From: Lachnospiraceae bacterium
GTDB taxonomy: Bacteria > Bacillota > Clostridia > Lachnospirales > Lachnospiraceae
Direction of reading: 5' to 3'
Assembly: GCA_017938315.1 (NCBI GenBank)
Contig: JAGBBV010000013.1
Location: forward strand, 1 to 64,000
Length of the DNA: 64,000 bases
The position numbers were made by a program, and so were the translations under genes. Below are positions 26,113 through 34,620 of the stretch, piece after piece (the stretch's first letter is position 1; each line of letters starts with the position of its first letter). The notes beneath the pieces are model-generated. The model did no database searches. It had not been told where the DNA came from and saw only the letters and a list, made by a program, of their open reading frames with translations.

Positions 26113-27132
26113 ATGACAAAGATAGATATTGTATCCGGTTTTTTAGGTGCCGGAAAAACAACTTTAATTAAAAAACTTTTGAAGGAAGCACTGGCAGATA
26201 CCAAGGTGGTCCTGATTGAAAATGAATTTGGAGAAATCGGCATAGATGGCGGTTTTTTAAAAGAAGCGGGAATAGAAATTAAAGAGATGAATTCCGGCTG
26301 TATTTGTTGTTCCTTAGTAGGTGACTTTGGAACATCCTTAAAAGAGGTGTTAAACACATATACGCCGGAAAGGATTTTAATTGAGCCTTCAGGCGTAGGT
26401 AAACTTTCTGATGTGATGAAAGCAGTGTCCGATGTAATTGATGAGAAAGAAGTGGTTCTCAACAGTGCAGTGGCAGTTGTAGATGCTTCCAAATGCAAAA
26501 TGTATATCAAGAACTTTGGAGAATTTTTTATCAATCAAATAGCACATGCGGGAACCATTGTATTGAGCCGAACAGCAAATATTAAGGAAGACAAGCTTGC
26601 AAAATGCGTTGAGCTTATCAGAGAACATAATGAAAAGGCAACAATCATTACCACACCATGGGATGACTTGGAAGGAAAAGACATCTTGGATACCATTGAA
26701 GGGGCAAAGGACTTAGAAGCAGAGATGATGGAAGAATTAAAACACCACCACCACGACCATGAACACCACCATCACCATCATGACCATGGAGAAGAGTGTA
26801 CCTGCGGATGCCACGACCATGACCATCATCATCATGGACATCATCATGCAGATGAGGTGTTTACAAGCTTTGGAATGGAAACTCCTGCCTGCTATACAAA
26901 ACAGGAAATTGAAACCATTTTGGAAAAACTGGAGCAGGAATCTGTTTATGGATTTGTACTTCGTGCCAAAGGAATGGTGCAGGACAAAGAGGGCGGTTGG
27001 ATTTATTTTGATTATGTGCCCGGTGAGAGCAATGTGCGTGCAGGAAAACCGGATGTAACAGGAAAATTCTGTGTAATCGGATCCAAATTGCAGGAAGAAA
27101 AATTGCAGGAATTATTTGAAGAGAGAAAGTAG
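26113..27132 (+). CDS. CobW/COG0523 GTPase with His-rich metal-binding loop
   Basis: 339 residues of the P47K/CobW G3E GTPase family, which deliver metals to target enzymes. Seen are the P-loop GFLGAGKTTLI, the switch NEFGEIGIDG, the metal-binding GCICC (Cys-x-Cys-Cys) and a C-terminal CobW_C domain. Between about residues 212 and 250 lies a loop almost entirely of His, Asp and Cys (for example HHHHHHDHGEE and CTCGCHDHDHHHHGHHH), a store or sensor for Zn2+, Ni2+ or Co2+. The metal and client are unknown. It is the first gene of a two-gene operon. Confidence 0.9.
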   Translation: MTKIDIVSGFLGAGKTTLIKKLLKEALADTKVVLIENEFGEIGIDGGFLKEAGIEIKEMNSGCICCSLVGDFGTSLKEVLNTYTPERILIEPSGVGKLSDVMKAVSDVIDEKEVVLNSAVAVVDASKCKMYIKNFGEFFINQIAHAGTIVLSRTANIKEDKLAKCVELIREHNEKATIITTPWDDLEGKDILDTIEGAKDLEAEMMEELKHHHHDHEHHHHHHDHGEECTCGCHDHDHHHHGHHHADEVFTSFGMETPACYTKQEIETILEKLEQESVYGFVLRAKGMVQDKEGGWIYFDYVPGESNVRAGKPDVTGKFCVIGSKLQEEKLQELFEERK

Positions 27133-27139
27133 GTAGAAG

Positions 27140-28069
27140 ATGAAACCGGTTTTTATTGTAAATGGTTTTTTGGAAAGCGGAAAAACAGAATTTATCCGTT
27201 ATACAATTGCACAACCGTATTTTCAGGTTAGAGGCAAGACTCTTCTCATTGTCTGTGAGGAAGGCGAAGAAGAATATGACGAAGTACTTCTAAAAAGAAG
27301 CCGTACTGTTATGGAGATCATTGAAGAAGAGGAAGATTTTACTCCGGCTACGCTGCTTGAACTGGAAAAGAAACACAAACCGGAACGTATAATCATAGAA
27401 TACAACGGAATGTGGAACTATAAAGAAATGAAACTGCCATTCAATTGGAAGATTGAACAGCAGATTACCACGATTGACGCTTCTACATTTCCTATGTATT
27501 TTACCAATATGAAATCTCTTTTGGCTGAAATGCTTAGAAAGTCTGAAATGATTATTTTCAATCGTTGTGACGGAATAGAAGACTTGAGTTCTTACAAGAG
27601 AAATGTAAAAGCCATTAACCAACAAGCTGACATTATTTTTGAGGATTCTCAAGGAGAAGTGAATCAGATTTTTGAGGATGATTTACCTTACAGCTTAAAT
27701 GATCCCATCATTGAACTGGACAATGATGGTTATGGAATCTGGTATTTGGATTCACTGGATAATTTGGACAGATACATCGGAAAGATGATACAGTTTACGG
27801 CAATGGTGCTTTTACCGGAGGAATTTCCAAAAGGATATTTTGTGCCGGGTCGTATGGCAATGACCTGTTGTGCGGATGATATGGCATTTCTGGGATTTGC
27901 CTGTGAGTATGAAAAGGCAAATACGTTGACCAATAAGCAGTGGGTAAAGGTAACTGCAAAAGTGGCTAAGGAATATTTTGCGGATTATCAGGGCGAGGGT
28001 CCCGTTTTGAAGGCTGTCAGCGTAGAGCAGACTAAGGCGCCTAAGGAAGAAGTCATTAGCTTTGTTTAA
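27140..28069 (+). CDS. Second CobW-like GTPase lacking the metal motif
   Basis: A 309-residue paralogue 7 bp after the first. The P-loop reads NGFLESGKTEFI and the beginning is otherwise CobW-like (KPVFIVNGFLESG). A CobW_C-like region follows (GKMIQFTAMVLLPEEFPKGYFVPGR segments), but there is neither CxCC nor a His-rich loop. In place of the switch it has an acidic stretch, VCEEGEEEYDEVL. It may be a GTPase partner of the first protein, or a diverged member serving a different client. The tight spacing indicates a shared pathway. Confidence 0.78.
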   Translation: MKPVFIVNGFLESGKTEFIRYTIAQPYFQVRGKTLLIVCEEGEEEYDEVLLKRSRTVMEIIEEEEDFTPATLLELEKKHKPERIIIEYNGMWNYKEMKLPFNWKIEQQITTIDASTFPMYFTNMKSLLAEMLRKSEMIIFNRCDGIEDLSSYKRNVKAINQQADIIFEDSQGEVNQIFEDDLPYSLNDPIIELDNDGYGIWYLDSLDNLDRYIGKMIQFTAMVLLPEEFPKGYFVPGRMAMTCCADDMAFLGFACEYEKANTLTNKQWVKVTAKVAKEYFADYQGEGPVLKAVSVEQTKAPKEEVISFV

Positions 28070-28141
28070 TGAGATTTTTTGAGGCTTTGCAGGTGCTTGG
28101 GACAGCCGTAAAAGAATATAAGAAAAAATAAAAAAAGGGTA

Positions 28142-28170
28142 TTGACTATTTAATATATAAATGGTAAGAT
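28142..28170 (+). promoter_or_regulatory. Promoter of tRNA-Leu(AAG)
   Basis: TTGACT and TAAGAT are 17 bp apart, about 30 bp before the tRNA. A short CGTG/CACG hairpin lies in between. Confidence 0.75.
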
Positions 28171-28202
28171 ATCATTCGTGGCGTGAGTCACGAACATAAG
28201 CG

Positions 28203-28285
28203 CGGAAGTGTCGGAACTGGCAGACGAGCAAGACTAAGGATCTTGTGACCGTTAGGTCGTGTGGGTTCAAGTCCCATCTTCCGCA
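28203..28285 (+). tRNA. tRNA-Leu(AAG)
   Basis: An 83-nt class II tRNA. The acceptor GCGGAAG pairs with CTTCCGC plus discriminator A. The D stem is TCG/CGA, and the anticodon stem CAAGA/TCTTG closes the loop CTAAGGA, giving anticodon AAG. The variable arm is GACC-gtta-GGTC and the T arm contains GTTCAAGTC. A34 would need deamination to inosine by TadA to read CUC or CUA as well as CUU. Confidence 0.95.
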
Positions 28286-28298
28286 GTAGTTTATGAGA

Positions 28299-28331
28299 AA
28301 GAAAGCTTTGGAAATAAGAGCTTTCTTTTTT
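28299..28331 (+). terminator. Terminator of tRNA-Leu(AAG)
   Basis: AGAAAGCT and AGCTTTCT pair around an 11-nt loop, followed by a T run, 15 bases after the tRNA. Confidence 0.85.
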
Positions 28332-28477
28332 GTTGCCAATAATAAAAAATTATGTTATATTTCTAACACATACTTGCATCCATTTTGGATTCACATTCAT
28401 ATTCATGAATGTCAGATCATGCCGGTATCCGGCTCAAATTCACTTTTTTACAAATCTATACAAAGGAGGTATTGCCT

Positions 28478-29494
28478 ATGGCAGACGAATTAAAACATTA
28501 TTTTCCTATGATTCGGGAAAGAAAGGAGTTACTTTTAGAAATACAAAGAAAAGAATCATTAAAAAATTTGTATGAGAAATTAAGCAGGGAAATGAAAGAA
28601 GAATTTATTAACTTTTGTACCGGAGCACGGGGAGCAAAAATCTTGAGAGATTCTTTCTTTAAGGAGGTAATGAACCCGGAATATTCCCCGGAACATTTGG
28701 AGGAATTTCTAAGTATTGTATTGAAGAGAAGAGTTAAAATAGTGAGAGTGTTACCAAATGACTCTACTAGAATTGCAGATGAAACGTCGTTACTAATAAC
28801 GGATATTATTGTAGAATTAGAAGATGGAACACTGGCAAATGTAGAGATCCAAAAAATCGGCTATGCTTTCCCAGGACAGAGAAGTGCATGCTATTCCTCA
28901 GACATGCTGCTTCGCCAATATAAGAGAGTGAGAACAAAAAAAGGAAAACATTTTGCTTATAATCAAATCAAGAACGTATATCTTATAGTTATCTATGAAA
29001 ATAGTCCTTCAGAATTTCACAAATTTCCCAATATATTTTGTCATCATTCCCGGCAGGTATTTGATAGTGGATTACAATTGGATCTCTTACAAGAATTCAT
29101 CATGATTCCGCTTGACATATATCGGAAAAGAAAAGATAATAAGCCTATAGAAACGACAACAGAAGCGTGGCTTGCATTTTTGTCGGATGATAGACCGGAA
29201 CGTATTACTGAACTGATAACGAAGTATCCGCAGTTCAAGTCAATGTATGACACACTTTATCAAATGTGCCTTAATGTGGAAAGGGTGATGGAGATGTTTT
29301 TCTCAGAAGAACTACGTATTTTGGATAGAAATACTGTACAGTATATGATAGAGGAACAGCAGAAAGAGATAGAGGAACAGCAGAAAGAGATAGAGGAACA
29401 GCAGAAAGAGATAGAAGAACAGCAGAAAGAGATAGAAGAGCAAAAGAAGGAAATCGAAGCATTAAAGAAACAGTTACAAATGTTGCAAAAATAA
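28478..29494 (+). CDS. Rpn/YhgA-type PD-(D/E)XK nuclease family protein with coiled-coil tail
   Basis: 338 residues. The N-terminal core has the PD-(D/E)XK pattern SLLITDIIVELEDG then NVEIQKIGYAF (Asp, then Glu-x-Gln-Lys). Next comes the conserved SACYSSDMLLRQY and NVYLIVIYENSP seen in the large Clostridia family of Rpn-like proteins often labelled transposase-associated nucleases. Members are thought to nick DNA and promote RecA-independent recombination. The C-terminal 50 residues are repeats of IEEQQKE forming a coiled coil. The start is the ATG after CAAAGGAGGT; upstream frames have no ribosome site. It sits just downstream of a tRNA gene, a common landing site for mobile or rapidly gained genes. 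Confidence 0.82.
   Translation: MADELKHYFPMIRERKELLLEIQRKESLKNLYEKLSREMKEEFINFCTGARGAKILRDSFFKEVMNPEYSPEHLEEFLSIVLKRRVKIVRVLPNDSTRIADETSLLITDIIVELEDGTLANVEIQKIGYAFPGQRSACYSSDMLLRQYKRVRTKKGKHFAYNQIKNVYLIVIYENSPSEFHKFPNIFCHHSRQVFDSGLQLDLLQEFIMIPLDIYRKRKDNKPIETTTEAWLAFLSDDRPERITELITKYPQFKSMYDTLYQMCLNVERVMEMFFSEELRILDRNTVQYMIEEQQKEIEEQQKEIEEQQKEIEEQQKEIEEQKKEIEALKKQLQMLQK
29348..29445 (+). repeat. 21-bp coding tandem repeat (IEEQQKE)
   Basis: Nearly identical 21-bp units around GAGGAACAGCAGAAAGAGATA occur four to five times in frame, with the last copies degenerate. Copy number can vary by slippage and so change coiled-coil length in exact heptads. Confidence 0.85.
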
Positions 29495-29511
29495 TTTATA
29501 TTATGATATGG

Positions 29512-29549
29512 AAAAGCGTTTTGACAATTTAATGTCGAAGCGCTTTTTA
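29512..29549 (+). terminator. Terminator after the Rpn-like gene
   Basis: AAAGCG pairs with CGCTTT, with inner GACA/TGTC pairing, and is followed by a T run. Confidence 0.7.
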
Positions 29550-29567
29550 TGGTTTGACCAAATTCCC

Positions 29568-29596
29568 TTGATTTGAAAAATAAAAGTTGCTATAAT
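29568..29596 (+). promoter_or_regulatory. Promoter of the BMP lipoprotein gene
   Basis: TTGATT, a 17-bp spacer and a perfect TATAAT lie 35 bp before the start codon. No purine riboswitch is seen in the short leader. Confidence 0.78.
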
Positions 29597-29631
29597 TAAT
29601 TTCATTATTATACATATTAGGAGGAAAAGAA

Positions 29632-30807
29632 ATGAAAAAGGTATTATCCCTTGTTCTTGCAATGTGCATGGTATTTTCTCTTTGCGCATGCGGCGGCGAT
29701 TCTGCGAAAGGGGAAGCAGGCTATAAAGTCGCTATGATTACAGACTACGGTGATATTACAGACCAGTCATTTAACCAGACAACCTATGAAGCTTGTAAGG
29801 CATTTTGTGAATCACAGAAGATTGAATTTACATATTATAAGCCCGCAGGCGACAACACAGCTGACCGTGTAGCTATGGTAGATAAGGCTGTTGACGAAGG
29901 TTACAATGTGATTGTTATGCCCGGTTATGCATTTGGCGGAACAATCGTTGAAGCAGCAGGAAACTATCCGGATGTGAAGTTCATCGCACTTGACGTGGCT
30001 GCAGGAGATATCCTTGAAGCAGGTGTTGCAGCAAAAGGTGAAACTTATGACTATAACCCTGACAACTGGAATGTAAAAGATTACTACAATTCTGACAATG
30101 TATACTGTGCTATTTTCCAGGAAGAACTTTGCGGTTACATGGCAGGATATGCAGCTGTTAAACTTGGCTATACAAAACTCGGATTCCTTGGCGGTATGGC
30201 AGTACCTGCAGTTATGAGATATGGTTACGGTTTTGTACAGGGAGCAGATGCTGCATCAGCAGAACTTGGAATTACAACAGAAATGAAATATGCTTACGGC
30301 AACCAGTTCTACGGAGATGCTGACATTACAGCAGCAGTAGATACATGGTGTGCAGCAGGTACAGAAATCGTATTTGCATGTGGTGGTGGTATCTATACAT
30401 CTGCAGCAGAAGCAGCTCAGAAGGTTGGCGGCAAGGTAATCGGTGTAGACGTTGACCAGGCAGCTATCATTGATGGCGCTTATGGTGCAGACATGACAGT
30501 TACTTCTGCTATGAAGGGTCTTTATCCTGCAACATATGATGCACTTAACGATGTTATTGTAAATGGTAAGTGGGCTGATTATGCAGGCAAGATTACAACT
30601 CTCGGTTTAATCTCAGGTGATAATCCGGAAGCAAACTATGTTCAGATTCCTATGACATCTACACAGTGGGGCGACGGATTTAGCCAAGATGATTACAAGA
30701 AGATGGTTGCAGACATGTTTGCCGGAACCATCAAAGTTTCTAACGATATCAGTGCAGAACCTGCAACTGCAAACTGTACAGTAGAATGGTTAGGAAACTT
30801 AAAATAA
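29632..30807 (+). CDS. BMP family ABC transporter substrate-binding lipoprotein
   Basis: 391 residues. The signal peptide ends at a lipobox, SLCACGG, with Cys at about residue 21. The mature protein has the BMP/PnrA/Med fold: YKVAMITDYGDITDQSFNQ, VIVMPGYAFGG, GFLGGMAVPAVMRYGYGF, and IVFACGGGIYTSA. Members bind purine or other nucleosides outside the cell for the ABC importer encoded just downstream. It has its own promoter and a terminator after it, so it can be made in excess over the membrane parts. Confidence 0.9.
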   Translation: MKKVLSLVLAMCMVFSLCACGGDSAKGEAGYKVAMITDYGDITDQSFNQTTYEACKAFCESQKIEFTYYKPAGDNTADRVAMVDKAVDEGYNVIVMPGYAFGGTIVEAAGNYPDVKFIALDVAAGDILEAGVAAKGETYDYNPDNWNVKDYYNSDNVYCAIFQEELCGYMAGYAAVKLGYTKLGFLGGMAVPAVMRYGYGFVQGADAASAELGITTEMKYAYGNQFYGDADITAAVDTWCAAGTEIVFACGGGIYTSAAEAAQKVGGKVIGVDVDQAAIIDGAYGADMTVTSAMKGLYPATYDALNDVIVNGKWADYAGKITTLGLISGDNPEANYVQIPMTSTQWGDGFSQDDYKKMVADMFAGTIKVSNDISAEPATANCTVEWLGNLK

Positions 30808-30830
30808 TATTAAATGAAAACCGGATTAAA

Positions 30831-30859
30831 ACAGGCAGCTTCGGCTGTCTGTTTTTTTA
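30831..30859 (+). terminator. Terminator between BMP lipoprotein and ABC ATPase genes
   Basis: A perfect 9-bp stem, ACAGGCAGC and GCTGTCTGT, has the stable TTCG tetraloop and a run of seven Ts. It likely attenuates read-through so that binding protein exceeds transporter. Confidence 0.93.
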
Positions 30860-30874
30860 TACTTTTGTTTTTAT

Positions 30875-30903
30875 TTGAAGAATGGACAAAGCTATAGTAT
30901 AAT
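30875..30903 (+). promoter_or_regulatory. Promoter of the nucleoside ABC transporter core genes
   Basis: TTGAAG, a 17-bp spacer and a perfect TATAAT follow the terminator and precede the ATPase gene by about 50 bp. Confidence 0.72.
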
Positions 30904-30953
30904 AAATCTATTCGGGTATTAGAAACAAATGTAGCGGAAAGAGAGGGAATATT

Positions 30954-32492
30954 TTGGAACAGCCATATGCAATAGAAATGCTAAATATTACAAAGAGATT
31001 TCCGGGCATTGTTGCAAATGACAACATTACCATTCAGCTAAAAAAAGGCGAAATCCATGCACTTCTTGGAGAAAATGGAGCTGGAAAATCTACATTGATG
31101 AGCGTTTTATTCGGTCTTTATCAGCCGGAAGAAGGTAAAATCAGAAAAGACGGAAAAGATGTAAAAATTGAAAATCCTAATGATGCCAACGATTTGGGAA
31201 TTGGTATGGTGCATCAGCATTTTAAACTAGTAGAATGTTTTTCTGTACTGGATAATATTATCCTTGGTGCAGAGCCAAATAAACTTGGTTTTCTAAAGAA
31301 AGCGGAAGCAAGAAAAAAAGTGATGGAGCTTTCAGAAAAGTATGGACTTCATATTAATCCGGATGCTCTGATTGAAGATATCACTGTGGGAATGCAGCAG
31401 CGTACTGAAATTTTAAAGATGCTTTACAGGGACAATGAAATTTTGATTTTTGATGAACCTACAGCAGTTTTGACCCCTCAGGAGATTACGGAGCTGATGC
31501 AGATTATGAGAAATCTTGCAGCGGAAGGAAAGAGTATTCTTTTTATTTCCCATAAACTGGGTGAGATTATGTCGGTGGCAGACCGTTGCAGTGTCCTGCG
31601 TAAAGGGAAATATATCGGTACGGTAAATATTGCTGATACCAATGCAGAGGAACTTTCTGCCATGATGGTAGGCCGTAACGTGAACTTCCATGTGCATAAG
31701 GAAGAGGCAAAACCGGGAGAGGTTGTGTTGGATGTCCAAAATCTGACGGTGGCATCTGATTTGCACCAAAACGATGCAGTAAAAAACATTTCCTTTAAGG
31801 TGCGTGCAGGAGAAATTGTCTGTGTTGCAGGAATTGACGGAAACGGACAGACAGAGCTTGTGTATGCCCTTGCAGGCTTAGTGGCAGCTAAAGTAGGTCG
31901 GGTAGAATTACTTGGACAGGACATTACGAATTTGAGTATCCGCAAGCGAAATGATATGGGCATCAGCCATATTCCGGAAGACCGCCATAAACATGGTCTT
32001 GTACTGGATTATTCCCTTGAGGATAATATGATTTTAAAGCGCTATTATGAGCCGGAATTTTCCGGAAAATTTGGTATTATGAATAGGATAAATATCCGTA
32101 AATATGCCGAAAAACTGATTGAACAGTATGATGTCCGCTCGGGACAAGGGGCAGTAACCCTTGCCAGAAGTATGTCCGGTGGTAATCAGCAGAAAGCAAT
32201 TATAGCAAGGGAAATTGACAAAAATCCTGAACTTTTAATCGCAGTCCAGCCTACCAGAGGTCTGGATGTAGGTGCCATCGAATATATCCACAAGCAGCTT
32301 GTTGCACAGCGGGATGCAGGAAAGGCAGTCCTTCTTGTTTCTTTGGAACTTGACGAAGTAATGGATGTGCCGGACCGGATACTTGTTATGCATCAGGGCG
32401 AGATTGTAGGAGAATTTGACCCGAAGAACGTAACCCAGGAAGAACTTGGCCTTTATATGGCAGGTGCAAAGAAAGATAAGGTGGAAGCATGA
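30954..32492 (+). CDS. Nucleoside ABC transporter ATPase (double-domain)
   Basis: 512 residues with two fused nucleotide-binding domains of the sugar/nucleoside importer type. Domain 1 has GENGAGKST, the signature-like VGMQQRTEI and Walker B LIFDEPTAVL. Domain 2 lacks a classical P-loop Lys (GIDGNGQTEL) but has SGGNQQKAI and LLIAVQPTRGL, as usual for this family where one site is degenerate. It energises uptake through the two permeases encoded next. The start is TTG after GAGAGGG. Its end overlaps the permease start by 4 bp (ATGA). Confidence 0.92.
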   Translation: MEQPYAIEMLNITKRFPGIVANDNITIQLKKGEIHALLGENGAGKSTLMSVLFGLYQPEEGKIRKDGKDVKIENPNDANDLGIGMVHQHFKLVECFSVLDNIILGAEPNKLGFLKKAEARKKVMELSEKYGLHINPDALIEDITVGMQQRTEILKMLYRDNEILIFDEPTAVLTPQEITELMQIMRNLAAEGKSILFISHKLGEIMSVADRCSVLRKGKYIGTVNIADTNAEELSAMMVGRNVNFHVHKEEAKPGEVVLDVQNLTVASDLHQNDAVKNISFKVRAGEIVCVAGIDGNGQTELVYALAGLVAAKVGRVELLGQDITNLSIRKRNDMGISHIPEDRHKHGLVLDYSLEDNMILKRYYEPEFSGKFGIMNRINIRKYAEKLIEQYDVRSGQGAVTLARSMSGGNQQKAIIAREIDKNPELLIAVQPTRGLDVGAIEYIHKQLVAQRDAGKAVLLVSLELDEVMDVPDRILVMHQGEIVGEFDPKNVTQEELGLYMAGAKKDKVEA

Positions 32493-33625
32493 AGAAGAAT
32501 TTATTGAAAAACAGCATAGTGCAATCCATATTGACTTCTTTGATTTGCATTGTGCTTGGTATGTTTATCGGATTTATTGTATTATTGTTTATCAATCCTG
32601 CCGGAGCTGCTGAGGCGATCATCAGTGTGGCAAAGAACTTTTTGACTTATAACAGTACAAATATGCAACTGAAATATTTGGGAAATACCCTGGTAAAGAC
32701 AGCCCCTCTTTTAATGTGCGCGTTGTCTGTACTATTTTCTTACAAAGTAGGTTTGTTTAATATCGGTGCGGCCGGACAGTATGTGGTAGGTGCCTGTGCC
32801 TGCCTGTATGCTGCACTTGCGTGGAAATGGAGCTGGTTTCCCTGCATGCTGCTTGCCATTGCAGCAGGAGCAGCATTTGGAGCGATTTCCGGTATTCTCA
32901 AATCCTATTTTAACGTAAATGAGGTAATTTCCGGCATCATGTTAAATTGGATTGGTTTGTATTCCGCTAACATGATTTTGAGTAATGTAAAAGAGGCGGC
33001 GAGTCCGTATACGTATCAGCTTACAGCAGCAGGAGAGCAGGCGATTCTTCCAACGCTTGGATTGGGTGCCTTGTTTAACAAAAACCAGTATGTAGGGTTG
33101 GCACTTCCACTGTCCGTGCTGATGGCTGTACTGATATGGGTGATTCTTGGCAAAACGAAATTCGGTTATGAATTAAAGGCGACCGGTTTTAACAAAAATG
33201 CAGCCAAATACAGCGGAATGGCAGAGAAGAGAAATATTATTCTGACACTGATTATTGGTGGTGCCCTTGCAGGACTTGGCGGTTCCTTATTGTATCAGAC
33301 AGGATATGAGCAGTGGCAGTGCACCCATTCATCACTTCCGGCAATGGGATTTAACGGAATTGCGGCGGCTTTCCTAGGCGGATTAAATCCTATCGGAACG
33401 ATTTTTTCTTCATTCTTTATTCAGCATATTACTGCGGGGGGAGCCTATGTGGACAAGACCATGTATTGTTCCCAGATATCTGATTTGATTTCTGCGATTA
33501 TTGTATATTTGTGCGGCTTTGTCGGATTCTTTAAATATGCTATGAATGTCCGTATTGAGAAGAGTGAAGCCAAAAAAGCGGCAAAGGAAATGTCAGTAGA
33601 ACATAAGGAAGGAGGAAAAGAATAA
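32489..33625 (+). CDS. Nucleoside ABC transporter permease 1
   Basis: A 378-residue polytopic protein of the BPD_transp_2 family with about nine to ten helices. Marks are YKVGLFNIGAAGQYVVGA, ISGILKSYFNVNEVISGIM and ALAGLGGSLLYQTG. It ends in a Lys/Glu-rich cytoplasmic tail. It pairs with the next permease to form the membrane channel of a BmpA/NupABC-type nucleoside importer. Its stop shares its last base with the next start codon. Confidence 0.9.
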   Translation: MKKNLLKNSIVQSILTSLICIVLGMFIGFIVLLFINPAGAAEAIISVAKNFLTYNSTNMQLKYLGNTLVKTAPLLMCALSVLFSYKVGLFNIGAAGQYVVGACACLYAALAWKWSWFPCMLLAIAAGAAFGAISGILKSYFNVNEVISGIMLNWIGLYSANMILSNVKEAASPYTYQLTAAGEQAILPTLGLGALFNKNQYVGLALPLSVLMAVLIWVILGKTKFGYELKATGFNKNAAKYSGMAEKRNIILTLIIGGALAGLGGSLLYQTGYEQWQCTHSSLPAMGFNGIAAAFLGGLNPIGTIFSSFFIQHITAGGAYVDKTMYCSQISDLISAIIVYLCGFVGFFKYAMNVRIEKSEAKKAAKEMSVEHKEGGKE

Positions 33626-34566
33626 TGTTGTTATTGATTCAATATACACTTTTATTTGCCTCTATCCTGATTCTGGTAGCGCTGGGTGGATGTTTTGCAG
33701 AACACTCCGGAGTAATTAACTTGGGACTTGAAGGCATTATGGTAATCGGAGCACTTGGCGGGGCTTTGATGATGAGATATTTGCCCTCCGGTACTTCTGC
33801 ATTTGTGATTATTCTTCTGGTGGTACTGGCAAGTACTTTGTCAGGATTATTGTATTCCGTATTGTTGGCAGTGGCCGCCATTCATTTTAAGGCAGACCAG
33901 ACCATTGTGGGAACTGCCATGAACATGCTTGGCACGGCAGCAGCAACAGTAATTGTTAAGGCTTTAAACACTGCAGCCAATCCGGACGACGTATCCTCTA
34001 CGGTTCAGTATGTAGAGGAAAAAGCAGCCTTTATTATTAATATCGGTGGCTTTGAGTTTAACTGGTTTATGGTATTTACGGTGATAGCACTGGTTGTCTC
34101 TTATATTACTCTTTACAAGACCAAATTCGGTCTCAGATTGATGGCATGTGGGGAACATCCCCAGGCGGCGGACTCTGCAGGAGTTAATGTGTACAAGATG
34201 CGCTGGGCAGGCGTGTTGATTTCCGGTGTGCTTGGAGGACTTGGCGGTATCGTTTATATTACCGCAGGTGTCAGCGAGTGGAAGTTTGAATACGGAGTTG
34301 CCGGTTTTGGTTTCCTTGCACTGGCAGTTATGATTTTTGGACAGTGGAAGCCTACGAAGATTGCACTGGCTGCCCTTCTCTTTGGTTTGTTCAGGGCACT
34401 TTCCAATGTGTACTTTGGATTTGATTTTTTGGTGAACCTAAAGATACCCAGTGGGGTTTATAATATGCTTCCTTATATTATTTCCCTGGTGGTACTGGCA
34501 TTTACATCCGGTAAGTCCAGGGCACCGAAGAGTGAAGGTATTCCTTACGATAAGGGAAGCAGATAG
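33625..34566 (+). CDS. Nucleoside ABC transporter permease 2
   Basis: 313 residues, BPD_transp_2 family, about eight helices. Conserved segments include HSGVINLGLEGIMVIGALGG, FKADQTIVGTAMNMLGTA and SGVLGGLGGIVYITAG. It completes the importer. The operon order (binding protein, ATPase, permease, permease) and the thymidine kinase on the opposite strand next door both fit nucleoside salvage. Confidence 0.9.
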   Translation: MLLLIQYTLLFASILILVALGGCFAEHSGVINLGLEGIMVIGALGGALMMRYLPSGTSAFVIILLVVLASTLSGLLYSVLLAVAAIHFKADQTIVGTAMNMLGTAAATVIVKALNTAANPDDVSSTVQYVEEKAAFIINIGGFEFNWFMVFTVIALVVSYITLYKTKFGLRLMACGEHPQAADSAGVNVYKMRWAGVLISGVLGGLGGIVYITAGVSEWKFEYGVAGFGFLALAVMIFGQWKPTKIALAALLFGLFRALSNVYFGFDFLVNLKIPSGVYNMLPYIISLVVLAFTSGKSRAPKSEGIPYDKGSR

Positions 34567-34588
34567 AGATTAGTATAGAATGATGAAA

Positions 34589-34620
34589 GGAGACAGATAA
34601 AAATCATCTGTCTCCTGTTT
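34589..34620. terminator. Bidirectional terminator between ABC operon and tdk
   Basis: GGAGACAGAT and ATCTGTCTCC form a perfect 10-bp stem with a 7-nt loop, T-rich on one side and A-rich on the other. The right arm overlaps the last codons of tdk on the minus strand. Confidence 0.8.

Noticed and set aside
29348-29445. CRISPR-like direct repeats
   Set aside because: Repeats are contiguous, in frame and encode coiled-coil heptads; no spacers. The same holds for the 18-bp and 27-bp repeats elsewhere.
29500-29631. Purine riboswitch ahead of the nucleoside transporter genes
   Set aside because: The leader after the promoter is too short and lacks the conserved junction sequences.
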